From an uncultured Parabacteroides sp. (lineage in GTDB: Bacteria > Bacteroidota > Bacteroidia > Bacteroidales > Tannerellaceae): a stretch of 16,696 nucleotides of DNA. Where the stretch lies: contig USAD01000021.1 of NCBI GenBank assembly GCA_900552415.1, positions 1 through 16,696 on the forward strand, read 5' to 3'. A program made the position numbers and the translations under genes. The notes under the pieces are model-generated. The model was not told the DNA's origin. It did not search any database and was given only the letters and a program-made list of their open reading frames with translations. This document shows positions 1 to 7,868 of the stretch, in pieces; within the stretch, counting starts at the first letter, position 1; every line of letters starts with the position of its first letter.

Positions 1-278
1 AGAGTAATATAGAGGGAGAAATGATCAATAAGATCCATGAGGTCGGTTTTGATTACGATGGGATTATCTTGAACGCGGGCGCTTATACGCACACCTCGAT
101 CGCCCTGCATGACGCGATCAAGGCCGTGACGACGCCGGTGATAGAGGTGCATATCTCGAACGTGCATGCCCGTGAGTCGTTCCGTCATGTCTCGATGATC
201 TCGCCCGCCTGCAAGGGAATTGTTATTGGTTTTGGACTGGATTCCTACCGTTTGGCGTTGGAGTCATTTATAAGTTAG
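1..278 (+). CDS. aroQ: 3-dehydroquinate dehydratase, type II (5' end cut off by window)
   Basis: This is the C-terminal part of the dodecameric type II dehydroquinase, which dehydrates 3-dehydroquinate to 3-dehydroshikimate in the shikimate pathway. The frame is open from base 3 through the window edge, reading SNIEGE before an internal Met at 21, so the true start lies upstream. About 60 N-terminal residues, including the PNLNLLG-type active-site strand, are outside the window. What remains shows family hallmarks: LNAGAYTHTSIALHDA, where Asn and the following loop contact substrate, and EVHISNVHARESFRH, which carries the catalytic His region. The gene ends with TAG at 276-278, and pyk follows after 41 bases with no visible terminator, so the two are probably co-transcribed. 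The second shikimate gene here, aroA, lies about 12 kb away and is not in the same operon. Identification is firm; the true start is not visible. Confidence 0.93.
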   Translation, partial: SNIEGEMINKIHEVGFDYDGIILNAGAYTHTSIALHDAIKAVTTPVIEVHISNVHARESFRHVSMISPACKGIVIGFGLDSYRLALESFIS

Positions 279-319
279 GTTAGAGAGGAATTTTATAGGA
301 TTTATAATATTTAGGTTAT

Positions 320-1774
320 ATGTTAAAACATACGAAGATTGTTGCTACCGTTTCGGATAAACGTTGTGATGTGGAGTTTATCGACGCGTTGTATAAGGCG
401 GGAATGAACGTGGTTCGCTTGAATACGGCCCATCTGGCGGAAGAGGGTTTGGCTAAGATTGTCAACAATGTGCGGGCGGTATCAGACCGGATAGGCATAT
501 TGGTGGATACGAAAGGACCTGAGGTACGGACAACCGTGGCTGAGGAACCGATCCCTTTCAAGACAGGTGACATCGTGAAAATCGTGGGCGAGCCAGATGA
601 GGTGACGACGCATGAGCGTATTTGCGTCTCTTATCGGAATTTCGTCTCAGACCTGTCGGTAGGCGATGACGTGCTGATCGACGATGGTGACTTGGAGTTT
701 CGTGTGAAAGAGAAACAGGCGGATTGCTTGATCTGTGAGGCGCAGAACGACGCTACTTTGGGAAGCCGGAAGAGCGTGAATGTCCCGGGCGTACGGATCA
801 ACTTGCCCTCGTTGACAGAGAAAGACCGTAAGAATATCATTTGGGCGATCAATAACGACTTGGACTTTATCGCCCATTCATTCGTGAGAAACAAGCAGGA
901 CGTGTTGGATATCCAACGTATCCTGGATGAATATAACAGCCCGATCAAGATCATCGCCAAGATCGAGAACCAGGAAGGCGTGGATAATATCGACGAGATC
1001 CTGGAAGCCGCTTACGGTATCATGATTGCCCGTGGTGATTTGGGTATCGAGATCCCGGCAGAGCGTATTCCGGGTATCCAACGTGTCCTGATCCGCAAGT
1101 GCGTGGAGGTGAAGAAGCCGGTGATCGTGGCAACCCAGATGTTGCATTCGATGATCAATAATCCTCGTCCGACTCGTGCGGAGGTGACCGATATCGCGAA
1201 CGCGATTTATTATCGAACGGATGCCTTGATGCTGAGTGGTGAGACCGCTTATGGAAAGTATCCGGTTGAGGCTGTTCAGACAATGACAAAGGTAGCCCGT
1301 GAGGCGGAGAAGACAAAATTGGCGGCTAACGATATCCGTGTGCCGATTGAGGGCAATGATTTGGACGTGACCTCTTTCTTGGCTAAGCAGGCGGTTAAGT
1401 CCTCTTCGAAGTTGCATGTCCGGGCGATCATCACGGATAGCCATACTGGTCGTACGGCCCGTTACTTGGCGGCTTTCCGCGGAACATCAACGGTTTACGC
1501 GATCTGTTACAATCCGCGTGTGACTCGTATGCTTTCTCTCTCATATGGTGTCTGGGCTGTTTATCAGCCTTGGAACGATAGCCGTCGCGGCTACTTCTTT
1601 GATGCCTTGAACGAGTTGATCAAGAGCGGACGTATTACTCGTGATGATATGGTCGCTTATTTGAGCGGTAGCTTTGGTGAGGGTGGTGGAACGACCTTCC
1701 TTGAGATTAATAACGTCGGTAAGGTGCTTGACACGAGCGATAAATACGCGTTGCCGACATTTAAGGAGCAATAA
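320..1774 (+). CDS. pyk: Pyruvate kinase
   Basis: This cytoplasmic glycolytic enzyme transfers phosphate from phosphoenolpyruvate to ADP, giving pyruvate and ATP. The 484-residue length fits a complete bacterial enzyme. The N-terminal strand KIVATVSDKR and NVVRLNTAH begin the TIM barrel, and VDTKGPEVRTT leads into the B domain. The signature IIAKIENQEG puts the catalytic Lys at residue 214 and metal-ligand Glu at 216; MIARGDLGIE supplies the second metal ligand, Asp240. ATQMLHSMINNPRPTRAEVTD and MLSGETAYGKYP are further conserved barrel segments. The C-terminal domain starts near residue 350. ATG at 320 is the natural start because KHTKIVATVS follows at once. The gene sits 15 bases before the O-methyltransferase gene in a co-directional run. 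I see no clear TAnnTTTG promoter in the 41-base gap upstream. Confidence 0.97.
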   Translation: MLKHTKIVATVSDKRCDVEFIDALYKAGMNVVRLNTAHLAEEGLAKIVNNVRAVSDRIGILVDTKGPEVRTTVAEEPIPFKTGDIVKIVGEPDEVTTHERICVSYRNFVSDLSVGDDVLIDDGDLEFRVKEKQADCLICEAQNDATLGSRKSVNVPGVRINLPSLTEKDRKNIIWAINNDLDFIAHSFVRNKQDVLDIQRILDEYNSPIKIIAKIENQEGVDNIDEILEAAYGIMIARGDLGIEIPAERIPGIQRVLIRKCVEVKKPVIVATQMLHSMINNPRPTRAEVTDIANAIYYRTDALMLSGETAYGKYPVEAVQTMTKVAREAEKTKLAANDIRVPIEGNDLDVTSFLAKQAVKSSSKLHVRAIITDSHTGRTARYLAAFRGTSTVYAICYNPRVTRMLSLSYGVWAVYQPWNDSRRGYFFDALNELIKSGRITRDDMVAYLSGSFGEGGGTTFLEINNVGKVLDTSDKYALPTFKEQ

Positions 1775-1789
1775 TAATCCGGAGGCGTC

Positions 1790-2425
1790 ATGTGGTCGGA
1801 GGCTATTGAGGAGTATATTCTATCACATAGTGATGATGAAGGTGAGCTGCTTGCCGCGCTGAATCGCGACGCGAACGTGAATCTGCTGCGGCCCCGTATG
1901 TTGTCGGGGCATCTGCAGGGTCGGATCCTGAAAATGTTCTGTCGTATGCTTGCGCCCAAGCGAGTCCTGGAGATCGGGACTTATACGGCTTATGCGACAT
2001 TGTGTATGGCGGAGGGCATGGCGCTGGATGGCCGGATCCATACGATCGAGATCAATGATGAAATGGAGGATTTCATCAATAAGTATTTGGATCGGTCGCC
2101 TCATAAGGAGAAGATTACTGTGCATTTTGGCGATGCGTTGGAGGTAATTCCGAAGCTGGGAGGTGAGTTCGACCTGGTTTTTATCGACGCCGATAAGCGG
2201 CTTTATTCCGAATATTACGATCTGGTTTTCCCGAAGGTGAGGCCTGGAGGCTTGATCCTGGCGGATAATACGTTGTGGGATGGCCATGTGATTGAGGTTC
2301 CTCGTTCGGCGGATAAACAGACATTGGGTATTATGGCCTTTAATGATAAGATAAAGCGGGACGATCGTGTGGAAAAGGTGATCTTGCCATTGCGAGACGG
2401 ATTGACAATGATTTGGAAAAAATAA
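1790..2425 (+). CDS. SAM-dependent O-methyltransferase (COMT/CCoAMT-like, class I)
   Basis: This is a 211-residue cytoplasmic class I methyltransferase of the O-methyltransferase family 3 type. Motif I is VLEIGTYTAYATLCMAEG (around residue 60), followed by the acidic strand end IHTIEINDEM that holds the SAM ribose. FDLVFIDADKRLYSEYYD (around residues 125-142) is the DAD-type metal and catalytic segment, and GGLILADNTLWDG carries the typical DN pair that completes a divalent metal site in this family. The natural substrate cannot be read from sequence. A GGAGG at 1781-1785, four bases before ATG, is an unusually clear Shine-Dalgarno site for this lineage and supports the start. The gene lies between pyk and rbfA with gaps of 15 and 12 bases, so it is almost certainly in the same transcript. 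Confidence 0.9.
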   Translation: MWSEAIEEYILSHSDDEGELLAALNRDANVNLLRPRMLSGHLQGRILKMFCRMLAPKRVLEIGTYTAYATLCMAEGMALDGRIHTIEINDEMEDFINKYLDRSPHKEKITVHFGDALEVIPKLGGEFDLVFIDADKRLYSEYYDLVFPKVRPGGLILADNTLWDGHVIEVPRSADKQTLGIMAFNDKIKRDDRVEKVILPLRDGLTMIWKK

Positions 2426-2437
2426 AATAGTGACGAT

Positions 2438-2773
2438 ATGGATGGAACTAGATTAAGCAAGATAGAACGGCTCCTGCAAAAGGAGTTGGGAGATATATTC
2501 CAGAAACAGACTCAGGCGATGCGTGGTGTGCTGATCTCTGTCAGTGTCGTGAGAGTGAGTCCGGATTTGAGTGTGGCAAGAGCCTATTTGAGTATTTTCC
2601 CCTCAGAGCGTTCGAAAGAGTTGATGGAGGCGATCAAGGCTAATACGAAGGCTATTCGCTATGATTTAGGTCAGCGGGTACGGACGCAATTGCGTAAGAT
2701 TCCGGAGTTGACTTTCTTTGTCGACGATTCATTGGATTATATCGAGAATATTGATCATTTGCTTCAGAAATAG
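2438..2773 (+). CDS. rbfA: 30S ribosome-binding factor RbfA
   Basis: RbfA binds immature 30S subunits near the 5' end of 16S rRNA and assists late maturation, notably in the cold. The 111-residue protein fits the small KH-fold family. Recognisable segments are RLSKIERLLQKELGDIFQK at the start, GVLISVSVVRVSPDLSVARAYLS in the middle (the family pattern of T/V-x-V-x-x-S-x-D-L-x-x-A) and IPELTFFVDDSLDY near the end. The gene begins at ATG 2438, 12 bases after the methyltransferase stop, and ends with TAG at 2771-2773. The permease gene follows 20 bases on. The mixed neighbourhood (glycolysis, ribosome maturation, lipoprotein transport) looks like a fixed lineage-specific gene order and not a functional pathway. 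Confidence 0.95.
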   Translation: MDGTRLSKIERLLQKELGDIFQKQTQAMRGVLISVSVVRVSPDLSVARAYLSIFPSERSKELMEAIKANTKAIRYDLGQRVRTQLRKIPELTFFVDDSLDYIENIDHLLQK

Positions 2774-2780
2774 ATCGTTA

Positions 2781-2786
2781 AAGGAG
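2781..2786 (+). promoter_or_regulatory. Shine-Dalgarno site supporting the TTG start of the permease gene
   Basis: AAGGAG lies seven bases before a TTG codon at 2794. Most genes in this window lack such a site, as expected for Bacteroidota. It therefore supports TTG 2794 as the start of the LolC/LolE-type permease, where no ATG precedes the conserved N-terminal segment. Confidence 0.55.
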
Positions 2787-2793
2787 TACAGGC

Positions 2794-4020
2794 TTGAATT
2801 TCCCTTTTTACATCGCCCGGCGTTACCTTTTCTCGAAGAAATCGCATAACGCGATCAATATCATCTCGATGGTTTCCGTTTGCGGTATTGTGGTCGCGAC
2901 GGTCGCTTTGGTATGCGCATTGTCGGTGTATAATGGGTTTAGCGATTTGGTCTCTTCTCTTTTCAGTAATTTTGATCCGGAGCTGAAGATCACGCCGAGA
3001 TCCGGAAAGGTATTCGATCCAAAAGCATCTGTGTTTGATGAGGTCCGGACAATGGATGAGATCGAGTGCTATAGCGAGGTGCTTCAGGATAATGCGTTGA
3101 TTGTTTACAAAGGACGACAGGTTGTCGCGACCTTGAAAGGTGTTGACGCCGAGTACGAGCATTTAGCTTCGATCGACAGTATCCTGATAGATGGCGCTTT
3201 TCGCTTGAATGATGAGGTGGCGAATTACGCGAATATGGGCATTGGTTTGGCTTATGCGTTGGGCATTAACGCCGGATTTGTCTCGCCAATGGAGATTTAT
3301 GTGCCGAAGCGTGATGCTAAGGTGAATATGTCGAACCCGGTTTCCTCATTTAATGTGGATTATGCGTTTATCAGTTCTGTGTTCCGGACGGATCAGCAAG
3401 CGTACGACGAGACCTATATGATTGTTCCGCTTGATTTGGCCAGAAGCCTGTTCCAATATGAGACGGAGGTTTCTGCGATCGAACTGAAAGTCCGTGATGG
3501 AGCGGATGTCGGGCAGGTTAAGTCGAAACTCCGTGGCTTGTTGGGTGATGAGTATGAGGTAAAGGATCGTTTTGAGCAACAAGAGACCTCATTCAAGATG
3601 ATGCGGATTGAGAAATGGATGACCTTCTTGATCTTGAGCTTTATCTTGGCGATCGCTTTATTTAATGTAGTCGGCTCATTGTCGATGTTGATGATTGAGA
3701 AAAAGGCCGATGCGGTTACCCTTCGTAATATGGGTGCGGATGATGGTTTGATCCGTCGTATTTTCCTGTTCGAAGGTTGGCTGATTTGTGGTATTGGAGC
3801 CGTGATCGGCATCGTGATCGGTGTCTTGTTGTGTTTGCTCCAAGAACATTTTGGTCTGATTCAGCTGGGCGAATCTTCTGGCGCTTTCGTGATCGACGCT
3901 TATCCGGTACGAGTGGCCTTTGTTGATGTCTTGCTGGTTTTTCTGACCGTACTTGGTATAGGATTTATGGCGGCCTGGTATCCTGTCCGCTATTTGGCAA
4001 AAGGGTTGTTGGCGCGTTAG
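2794..4020 (+). CDS. LolC/LolE-type ABC transporter permease (FtsX family)
   Basis: This 408-residue inner-membrane protein resembles the permease of the LolCDE machine, which extracts lipoproteins from the inner membrane for delivery to the outer membrane. The N-terminus FYIARRYLFSKKSHNAIN, then ISMVSVCGIVVATVALV and LSVYNGF, is typical of LolC/LolE. One membrane helix lies near residues 20-42, followed by a large periplasmic domain (about 45-270). Three helices near 275-300, 325-352 and 375-398 form the FtsX-like C-terminal domain, with the cytoplasmic coupling segment KKADAVTLRNMGA between them. The start is TTG, supported by AAGGAG seven bases upstream and by the match of NFPFYIARRYL to the family N-terminus. 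The ATPase partner LolD is not in the window. A related FtsX-family exporter is the main alternative. Confidence 0.85.
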   Translation: MNFPFYIARRYLFSKKSHNAINIISMVSVCGIVVATVALVCALSVYNGFSDLVSSLFSNFDPELKITPRSGKVFDPKASVFDEVRTMDEIECYSEVLQDNALIVYKGRQVVATLKGVDAEYEHLASIDSILIDGAFRLNDEVANYANMGIGLAYALGINAGFVSPMEIYVPKRDAKVNMSNPVSSFNVDYAFISSVFRTDQQAYDETYMIVPLDLARSLFQYETEVSAIELKVRDGADVGQVKSKLRGLLGDEYEVKDRFEQQETSFKMMRIEKWMTFLILSFILAIALFNVVGSLSMLMIEKKADAVTLRNMGADDGLIRRIFLFEGWLICGIGAVIGIVIGVLLCLLQEHFGLIQLGESSGAFVIDAYPVRVAFVDVLLVFLTVLGIGFMAAWYPVRYLAKGLLAR

Positions 4021-4054
4021 TTTAACGCTTGGTCCGTGATCCTTTTGCCTTTTG

Positions 4055-4084
4055 TTGTTTTATGGATGGAATGTGATATCTTCG
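4055..4084 (+). promoter_or_regulatory. Possible weak Bacteroidota promoter before the PH-domain gene
   Basis: In the 77-base gap after the permease, TATCTTCG (4077-4084) matches the TAnnTTTG -7 element at all but one fixed position. A TTG at 4055-4057 lies 19 bases upstream, where a -33 element would sit. The gap has no obvious terminator, so this may add a secondary start within the operon. The evidence is the motif match alone. Confidence 0.3.
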
Positions 4085-4097
4085 CGATAAAAGAACT

Positions 4098-4517
4098 ATG
4101 ATTATGGAGATGGACAGGGAATATAAATCGAAAGTAGATTGGTGGTATCATTTGGTGGTCATTCTCTTAGGGATGATGACGGTTATCTCTTTTGTCAAGG
4201 GTGCTTCACCGCTCGCGATGATCTCGTTGCTGTTGACGACTTTGTGGTGTGTTCATATCTTGTTGACCACGAAATATCGGATCACGGCAGATGGTTTCCT
4301 GACCGCTCAATGTAGTTTCTTGCCCGAGAAGCGGGTCGAGATTTCCGCTATTGAGGCGATCGAGGCGACGATGATTCCCATCTTCAGTTATGCGTTGTCG
4401 CTGGACCGTTTGATTATCTGGTCTGAGGGAAAACCTTGGATGTTGATCTCGCCGGTGAACCGGGATGAGTTTGTTAAGCTGTTATTGAAGATGAATCCTA
4501 ATATTCAATTAAAATAA
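4098..4517 (+). CDS. Small membrane protein with bacterial PH-like domain
   Basis: This 139-residue protein is not one I can name by gene. Two hydrophobic helices (about residues 16-33 and 37-56) form a hairpin near the N-terminus. They are followed by a beta-rich C-terminal half beginning KYRITADGFLTAQCSFLPEKRVEISAIEAIEA, which resembles small bacterial PH domains found in Bacteroidota membrane proteins. The order of helical hairpin then PH-like domain suggests a cytoplasmic face domain tethered to the inner membrane. Its ligand and partners are unknown. MIMEM gives several possible start codons; ATG 4098 is the most upstream, and 4104 would trim two residues. The gene is 10 bases before lpdA, so the two are probably co-transcribed, but no functional link to lpdA or the lipoprotein permease is evident. 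Confidence 0.72.
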   Translation: MIMEMDREYKSKVDWWYHLVVILLGMMTVISFVKGASPLAMISLLLTTLWCVHILLTTKYRITADGFLTAQCSFLPEKRVEISAIEAIEATMIPIFSYALSLDRLIIWSEGKPWMLISPVNRDEFVKLLLKMNPNIQLK

Positions 4518-4527
4518 ATCTGATAGT

Positions 4528-5877
4528 ATGAAATACGACGTAGCCATAATCGGTGGAGGGCCTGCGGGTTATACTGCGGCCGAGCGTGCCGCTCAAGGCG
4601 GTTTGTCCACCGTGCTTTTTGAGAAAAACGCTTTGGGAGGTGTTTGTTTGAACGAGGGTTGTGTACCGACAAAGACCTTGCTGTATTCAGCCAAGATATA
4701 CGATTCAATCAAGCATGCCTCTAAATATGCGGTAAAAGCGGAAAATCCCTCATTTGATCTTTCTAAGATCATCAGCCGTAAAACAAAGGTGGTAAAGAAA
4801 TTGACGGCCGGTATCCGTATGAAACTGACGGAGGCGGGCGTAGTGATGGTTGCCGCTGAAGCGTTCATTCGTGGACGTGCGGAGGATGGCACTATTACGA
4901 TTGAGGCAAACGGGGAATCGTATGAGGCAAGCCATCTTTTGGTGGCGACCGGCTCGGAAAGCATGATCCCGCCTATTCCTGGATTGGATCAGGTCGATTA
5001 TTGGACAAGTCGTGAGGCCTTATTGTCGAAAGAATTACCCTCTTCGTTGGTTATTATTGGAGGTGGCGTGATCGGAATGGAGTTTGCCTCTTTCTTTAAT
5101 AGTTTGGGTGTTGAGGTACAGGTTGTGGAGATGATGGATAAGATCCTTGGTCCGATGGATCGTGAGCTTTCGGCTATGCTTCAGGCGGAGTATGCGAAGA
5201 GAGGTGTGAAGTTCCATTTGGGATATAAGGTGACTTCTGTTGATGGTGAAGGCGTTCATATGGAGAAAGAGGGTGAGGAGCCAAAGGTCTTGGCTGGCGA
5301 GCGGATCCTGTTGAGCGTTGGCCGTGTAGCCGTCATGAAGGGTTTCGGTCTTGAGAATCTATCGCTCGAGACTCATCGTCGGGGTATTACTGTAGATGAA
5401 CAGATGCGGACATCGCTTCCGAATGTTTATGCGTGTGGCGATATAACGGGTTATTCCCTGTTGGCGCATACCGCTGTTCGCGAGGCGGAGGTTGCTGTCA
5501 ACAATATCTTGGGCAAACAGGATCGGATGAGCTATAAGGCTATTCCGGGCGTAGTTTATACCAATCCTGAGATCGCTGGTGTCGGGAAAACCGAGGAGGA
5601 ATTGGCCGCGGCGGGCGTTTCTTATCAGGTAAAGAAGATCCCGATGAGTTATTCGGGTCGGTTCGTGGCCGAGAATGAGCAGGTGAATGGCGTTTGTAAA
5701 CTGTTGCTGGATGAGCAAGGAGTCTTGATCGGAGCGCACATGTTGGGTAATCCGGCATCAGAGTTGATTGTTACGGCCGGTTTGGCGATTGAGCGGGGCA
5801 TGAGTGACGACGACTTGAAGTCGATCGTTTTCCCGCATCCGACAGTAGGTGAGATTTTGAAGGAGGCGCTTTATTGA
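4528..5877 (+). CDS. lpdA: Dihydrolipoyl dehydrogenase (E3)
   Basis: This FAD-dependent enzyme reoxidises dihydrolipoamide on 2-oxoacid dehydrogenase or glycine cleavage complexes, reducing NAD+. The 449-residue length is slightly short of the usual 460-475. The FAD-binding Rossmann motif is VAIIGGGPAGYTAA (residues 5-18). The redox disulfide is Cys40/Cys45 in GGVCLNEGCVPTK, and the NAD-binding motif is VIIGGGVIGMEFASF (around 175-190). YACGDITG is the second FAD contact, and the C-terminal interface contributes the catalytic HPTVGE with His437 and Glu442. All key residues are present. No E1, E2 or glycine-cleavage genes occur nearby, so which complex it serves cannot be told here. It begins 10 bases after the PH-domain gene and is the last gene before a strong terminator at 5898-5942. 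Confidence 0.96.
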   Translation: MKYDVAIIGGGPAGYTAAERAAQGGLSTVLFEKNALGGVCLNEGCVPTKTLLYSAKIYDSIKHASKYAVKAENPSFDLSKIISRKTKVVKKLTAGIRMKLTEAGVVMVAAEAFIRGRAEDGTITIEANGESYEASHLLVATGSESMIPPIPGLDQVDYWTSREALLSKELPSSLVIIGGGVIGMEFASFFNSLGVEVQVVEMMDKILGPMDRELSAMLQAEYAKRGVKFHLGYKVTSVDGEGVHMEKEGEEPKVLAGERILLSVGRVAVMKGFGLENLSLETHRRGITVDEQMRTSLPNVYACGDITGYSLLAHTAVREAEVAVNNILGKQDRMSYKAIPGVVYTNPEIAGVGKTEEELAAAGVSYQVKKIPMSYSGRFVAENEQVNGVCKLLLDEQGVLIGAHMLGNPASELIVTAGLAIERGMSDDDLKSIVFPHPTVGEILKEALY

Positions 5878-5897
5878 TAGCGTGATATCGTGATAAA

Positions 5898-5942
5898 GGG
5901 GCACGTCAAGGTTTTTTGGGCTTTTGACGTGCCTCTTTTTTT
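5898..5942 (+). terminator. Strong intrinsic terminator after lpdA
   Basis: GGCACGTCAA at 5900-5909 pairs perfectly with TTGACGTGCC at 5924-5933. Two more pairs (one G-U) can extend the base of the stem, and a T-rich run follows at 5934-5942. This ends the aroQ-to-lpdA transcript just before a new promoter. Confidence 0.9.
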
Positions 5943-5969
5943 ACGCGTGACATGAAATCCGTATCTTTG
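5938..5969 (+). promoter_or_regulatory. Bacteroidota promoter for the DUF4271-hemD-rnpA-yidD run
   Basis: TATCTTTG at 5962-5969 is an exact match to the TAnnTTTG -7 element. A T-rich stretch at the expected -33 position (around 5938-5941) is only a partial match and overlaps the terminator tail. Transcription would begin near 5975, giving a leader of only about a dozen bases before ATG 5989. Confidence 0.65.
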
Positions 5970-5988
5970 CGCCTCAAATAGGGAAGAG

Positions 5989-6714
5989 ATGACGGGATTT
6001 GAAGGATATGTTGGCATACCTTTGGGAGGCGAGCAGGAGGCGAACGATGTGATGTTCGCTTTGCTTTTGGTTATGTTGACCTTTTTCGCCCTGGTTTTCC
6101 GTGCGAATTATCCTTTGTTTTTTAATATGGTCCGCGGCGTATTTTTCCCTAAAAGACGCTCCTTCTCACCGGAGAAGAAAAAGGGAAATAGCGTGTTGTT
6201 CCGTTCGTTCATGACTTTTCAAACCCTGTTCCTCTCATCTTTTTCCCTGTTCGAACTGATGCGTTGCTATGGTTATATCCTTGATCGTAATGAGACTTCC
6301 CGCTTTTTTTATTTTGGGATAATATTTTTTTGCCTATATCTTTTTTATTTGTCAAAACAGTTTATATATGGCTTGTTAGGCTATGTATTCGCCGCGAAGG
6401 AATCGTATAATGTCTGGCGAAATATGTATAACGCTGTTTTTGGATCTTATGGAGTTTTGCTCTATTTGCCTGCTTTGGGGCTGGTTTTTGCTTATAACTA
6501 TGCGGCGGCGTTTGCGTTATTATTCTTGATTTTGTATGTGGCCTGCCGATTTGTGATAATTTATAAGACGGTAGACATATTTTATCAAAAAAGTATGAGC
6601 TTATTCTATTTAAGTTTGTATCTTTGCACCCAAGAAATTATCCCTTTGTTTCTTTTATACAAAGGATTTATTTATTTGTATAACTTTATCGAGTCAGGTA
6701 CGCTATGGCGTTGA
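5989..6714 (+). CDS. DUF4271 family integral membrane protein
   Basis: This 241-residue polytopic protein is recognisable as the Bacteroidota DUF4271 family by its place directly before hemD and by its helix pattern; no function is established. Hydrophobic segments lie near residues 20-40, 75-92, 104-122, 150-170, 174-195 and 205-228, giving about six helices. A basic loop (PKRRSFSPEKKKG, around residues 52-64) probably faces the cytoplasm. The coding sequence is noticeably more AT-rich than its neighbours, largely from Phe, Ile, Leu and Tyr codons of the membrane helices. The stop overlaps hemD by 10 bases (hemD ATG at 6705, this TGA at 6712-6714), which points to translational coupling. The family assignment is from memory, without a search. 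Confidence 0.78.
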   Translation: MTGFEGYVGIPLGGEQEANDVMFALLLVMLTFFALVFRANYPLFFNMVRGVFFPKRRSFSPEKKKGNSVLFRSFMTFQTLFLSSFSLFELMRCYGYILDRNETSRFFYFGIIFFCLYLFYLSKQFIYGLLGYVFAAKESYNVWRNMYNAVFGSYGVLLYLPALGLVFAYNYAAAFALLFLILYVACRFVIIYKTVDIFYQKSMSLFYLSLYLCTQEIIPLFLLYKGFIYLYNFIESGTLWR

Positions 6715-7463
6715 ATATTAAAAAAGTGTTGGTGTCTCAACCTAAGCCAGCATCTGAAAAATCACCCTATTTTGATATAGCGGAAAAATATGGAGTGGAA
6801 ATAAATTTTCGACCGTTTATCAAGGTAGAACCTATTTCTGCTAAGGAATTTAGACAACAAAAGATTTCTATATTGGATCATACGGCCGTTATATTTACGG
6901 CACGTACGGCGATCGACCATTTTTTCCATCTGTGTGAGGAATTGCGGGTGACGATTCCGGAGACGATGAAATATTTCTGTATGACCGAGGCTATCGCGGT
7001 ATATTTGCAGAAATATATTGTATATCGGAAACGGAAGATCTTTTTTGGACAGACCGGAAAGGCGGAGGATTTGGTCGCTATCATTGCGAAACATGCGAAG
7101 GAGAAATATTTAGTCCCGCTGTCGGATGTGCATAAAGAGGATTTGTTGTTGATGCTTGAGGCAAAGAAAATCAATTTCACGCGTGCGGTGATGTATCGGA
7201 CGGTAAGCAATGATTTTACGGCCGAGGAGAAGTTTGACTATGATATGTTGGTATTCTTCAGCCCTTCAGGTATCTCTTCATTGCTGAAAAACTTCCCCGA
7301 TTTCAAGCAGGACGATATCAAGATCGGTTGTTTTGGCCCGACAACGGCAAAGGCGGTCAAGGAGGCCGGTTTGCGATTGGATGTCGAGGCTCCGACAGCT
7401 GAGGCGCCTTCGATGACCGCGGCGCTTGATCTCTATTTAAAGAAACAGCAAAACGGGAAATAA
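6705..7463 (+). CDS. hemD: Uroporphyrinogen-III synthase (HemD) family protein
   Basis: HemD closes and inverts ring D of hydroxymethylbilane to give uroporphyrinogen III, precursor of heme, siroheme and cobalamin. The 252-residue protein opens with KVLVSQPKPASEKSPYFDIAEKYG, and alternates two Rossmann-like halves. AVIFTARTAIDHFF (around residues 63-76), VFFSPSGISSLLKNF (around 180-194) and IGCFGPTTAKAVKEAGL (around 206-222) are the loops lining the active site in this family; sequence conservation in the family is always low. It overlaps the DUF4271 gene by 10 bases and precedes rnpA by a few bases. No other tetrapyrrole gene is in the window. Since many gut Bacteroidales take up heme and lack most of its synthesis, this may serve cobalamin or siroheme, or have drifted in role. 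Confidence 0.82.
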   Translation: MALNIKKVLVSQPKPASEKSPYFDIAEKYGVEINFRPFIKVEPISAKEFRQQKISILDHTAVIFTARTAIDHFFHLCEELRVTIPETMKYFCMTEAIAVYLQKYIVYRKRKIFFGQTGKAEDLVAIIAKHAKEKYLVPLSDVHKEDLLLMLEAKKINFTRAVMYRTVSNDFTAEEKFDYDMLVFFSPSGISSLLKNFPDFKQDDIKIGCFGPTTAKAVKEAGLRLDVEAPTAEAPSMTAALDLYLKKQQNGK

Positions 7464-7478
7464 AAGGTGATTCCTGTT

Positions 7479-7868
7479 ATGCGACATACACTTCCTAAGG
7501 AAGAACGCCTGTCATGGAAACGCCATATAGATTATCTTTTCGAGCAAGGGAAATCTTTTATAGCGTATCCATTACGGGTGGTTTATGTTGTGATGGAGGC
7601 TGGTGAGCTCAAGGCGCCTGCCTCTTTTTTAGTTAGTGTCTCCAAGAAGAAGTTCAAGAGGGCAGTCAAGCGAAATCGGGTGAAACGTCAGGTCCGTGAG
7701 GCCTATCGGACACGTAAGGCTGACCTGTTTACGACGCTCGACCAGAATGGCAAGTCGTTGCTCGTTGCTTTCCTTTATCTGGAGAAAGAGACCTTACCCA
7801 GCAGCTCGATCGATAAGGCTATGGTGAAGGCGTTGCGTACCTTGGGCGAAAAGGTGGTGGCGAAATGA
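7479..7868 (+). CDS. rnpA: Ribonuclease P protein component
   Basis: RnpA is the small basic protein that helps the RNase P RNA bind and cleave the 5' leaders of precursor tRNAs. The diagnostic segment is [19 protein letters not shown], the RNR motif helix, in the second half of the protein. [24 protein letters not shown] is the typical N-terminus, and [13 protein letters not shown] the central strand. I chose ATG 7479 because it puts TLPKEERL three residues from the start as in the family; a GTG at 7467, four bases after the hemD stop, would add four residues and is also possible. The stop overlaps the yidD start by four bases (ATGA at 7865). In many bacteria rpmH lies directly upstream, but here hemD takes that place, the lineage's usual arrangement as far as I recall. 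Confidence 0.93.
   Translation: MRHTLPKEERLSWKRHIDYLFEQGKSFIAYPLRVVYVVMEAGELKAPASFLVSVSKKKFKRAVKRNRVKRQVREAYRTRKADLFTTLDQNGKSLLVAFLYLEKETLPSSSIDKAMVKALRTLGEKVVAK

Noticed and set aside
878..1444. Antisense open frame (188 codons) opposite pyk
   Set aside because: It is a His/Arg/Asp-rich shadow of the pyruvate kinase codons with no independent support.
6619..6626. TATCTTTG inside the DUF4271 gene as a hemD promoter
   Set aside because: It matches the -7 element, but no -33 element lies 19-21 bases upstream and the bases encode an ordinary LYLC segment. It is possible but not supported.
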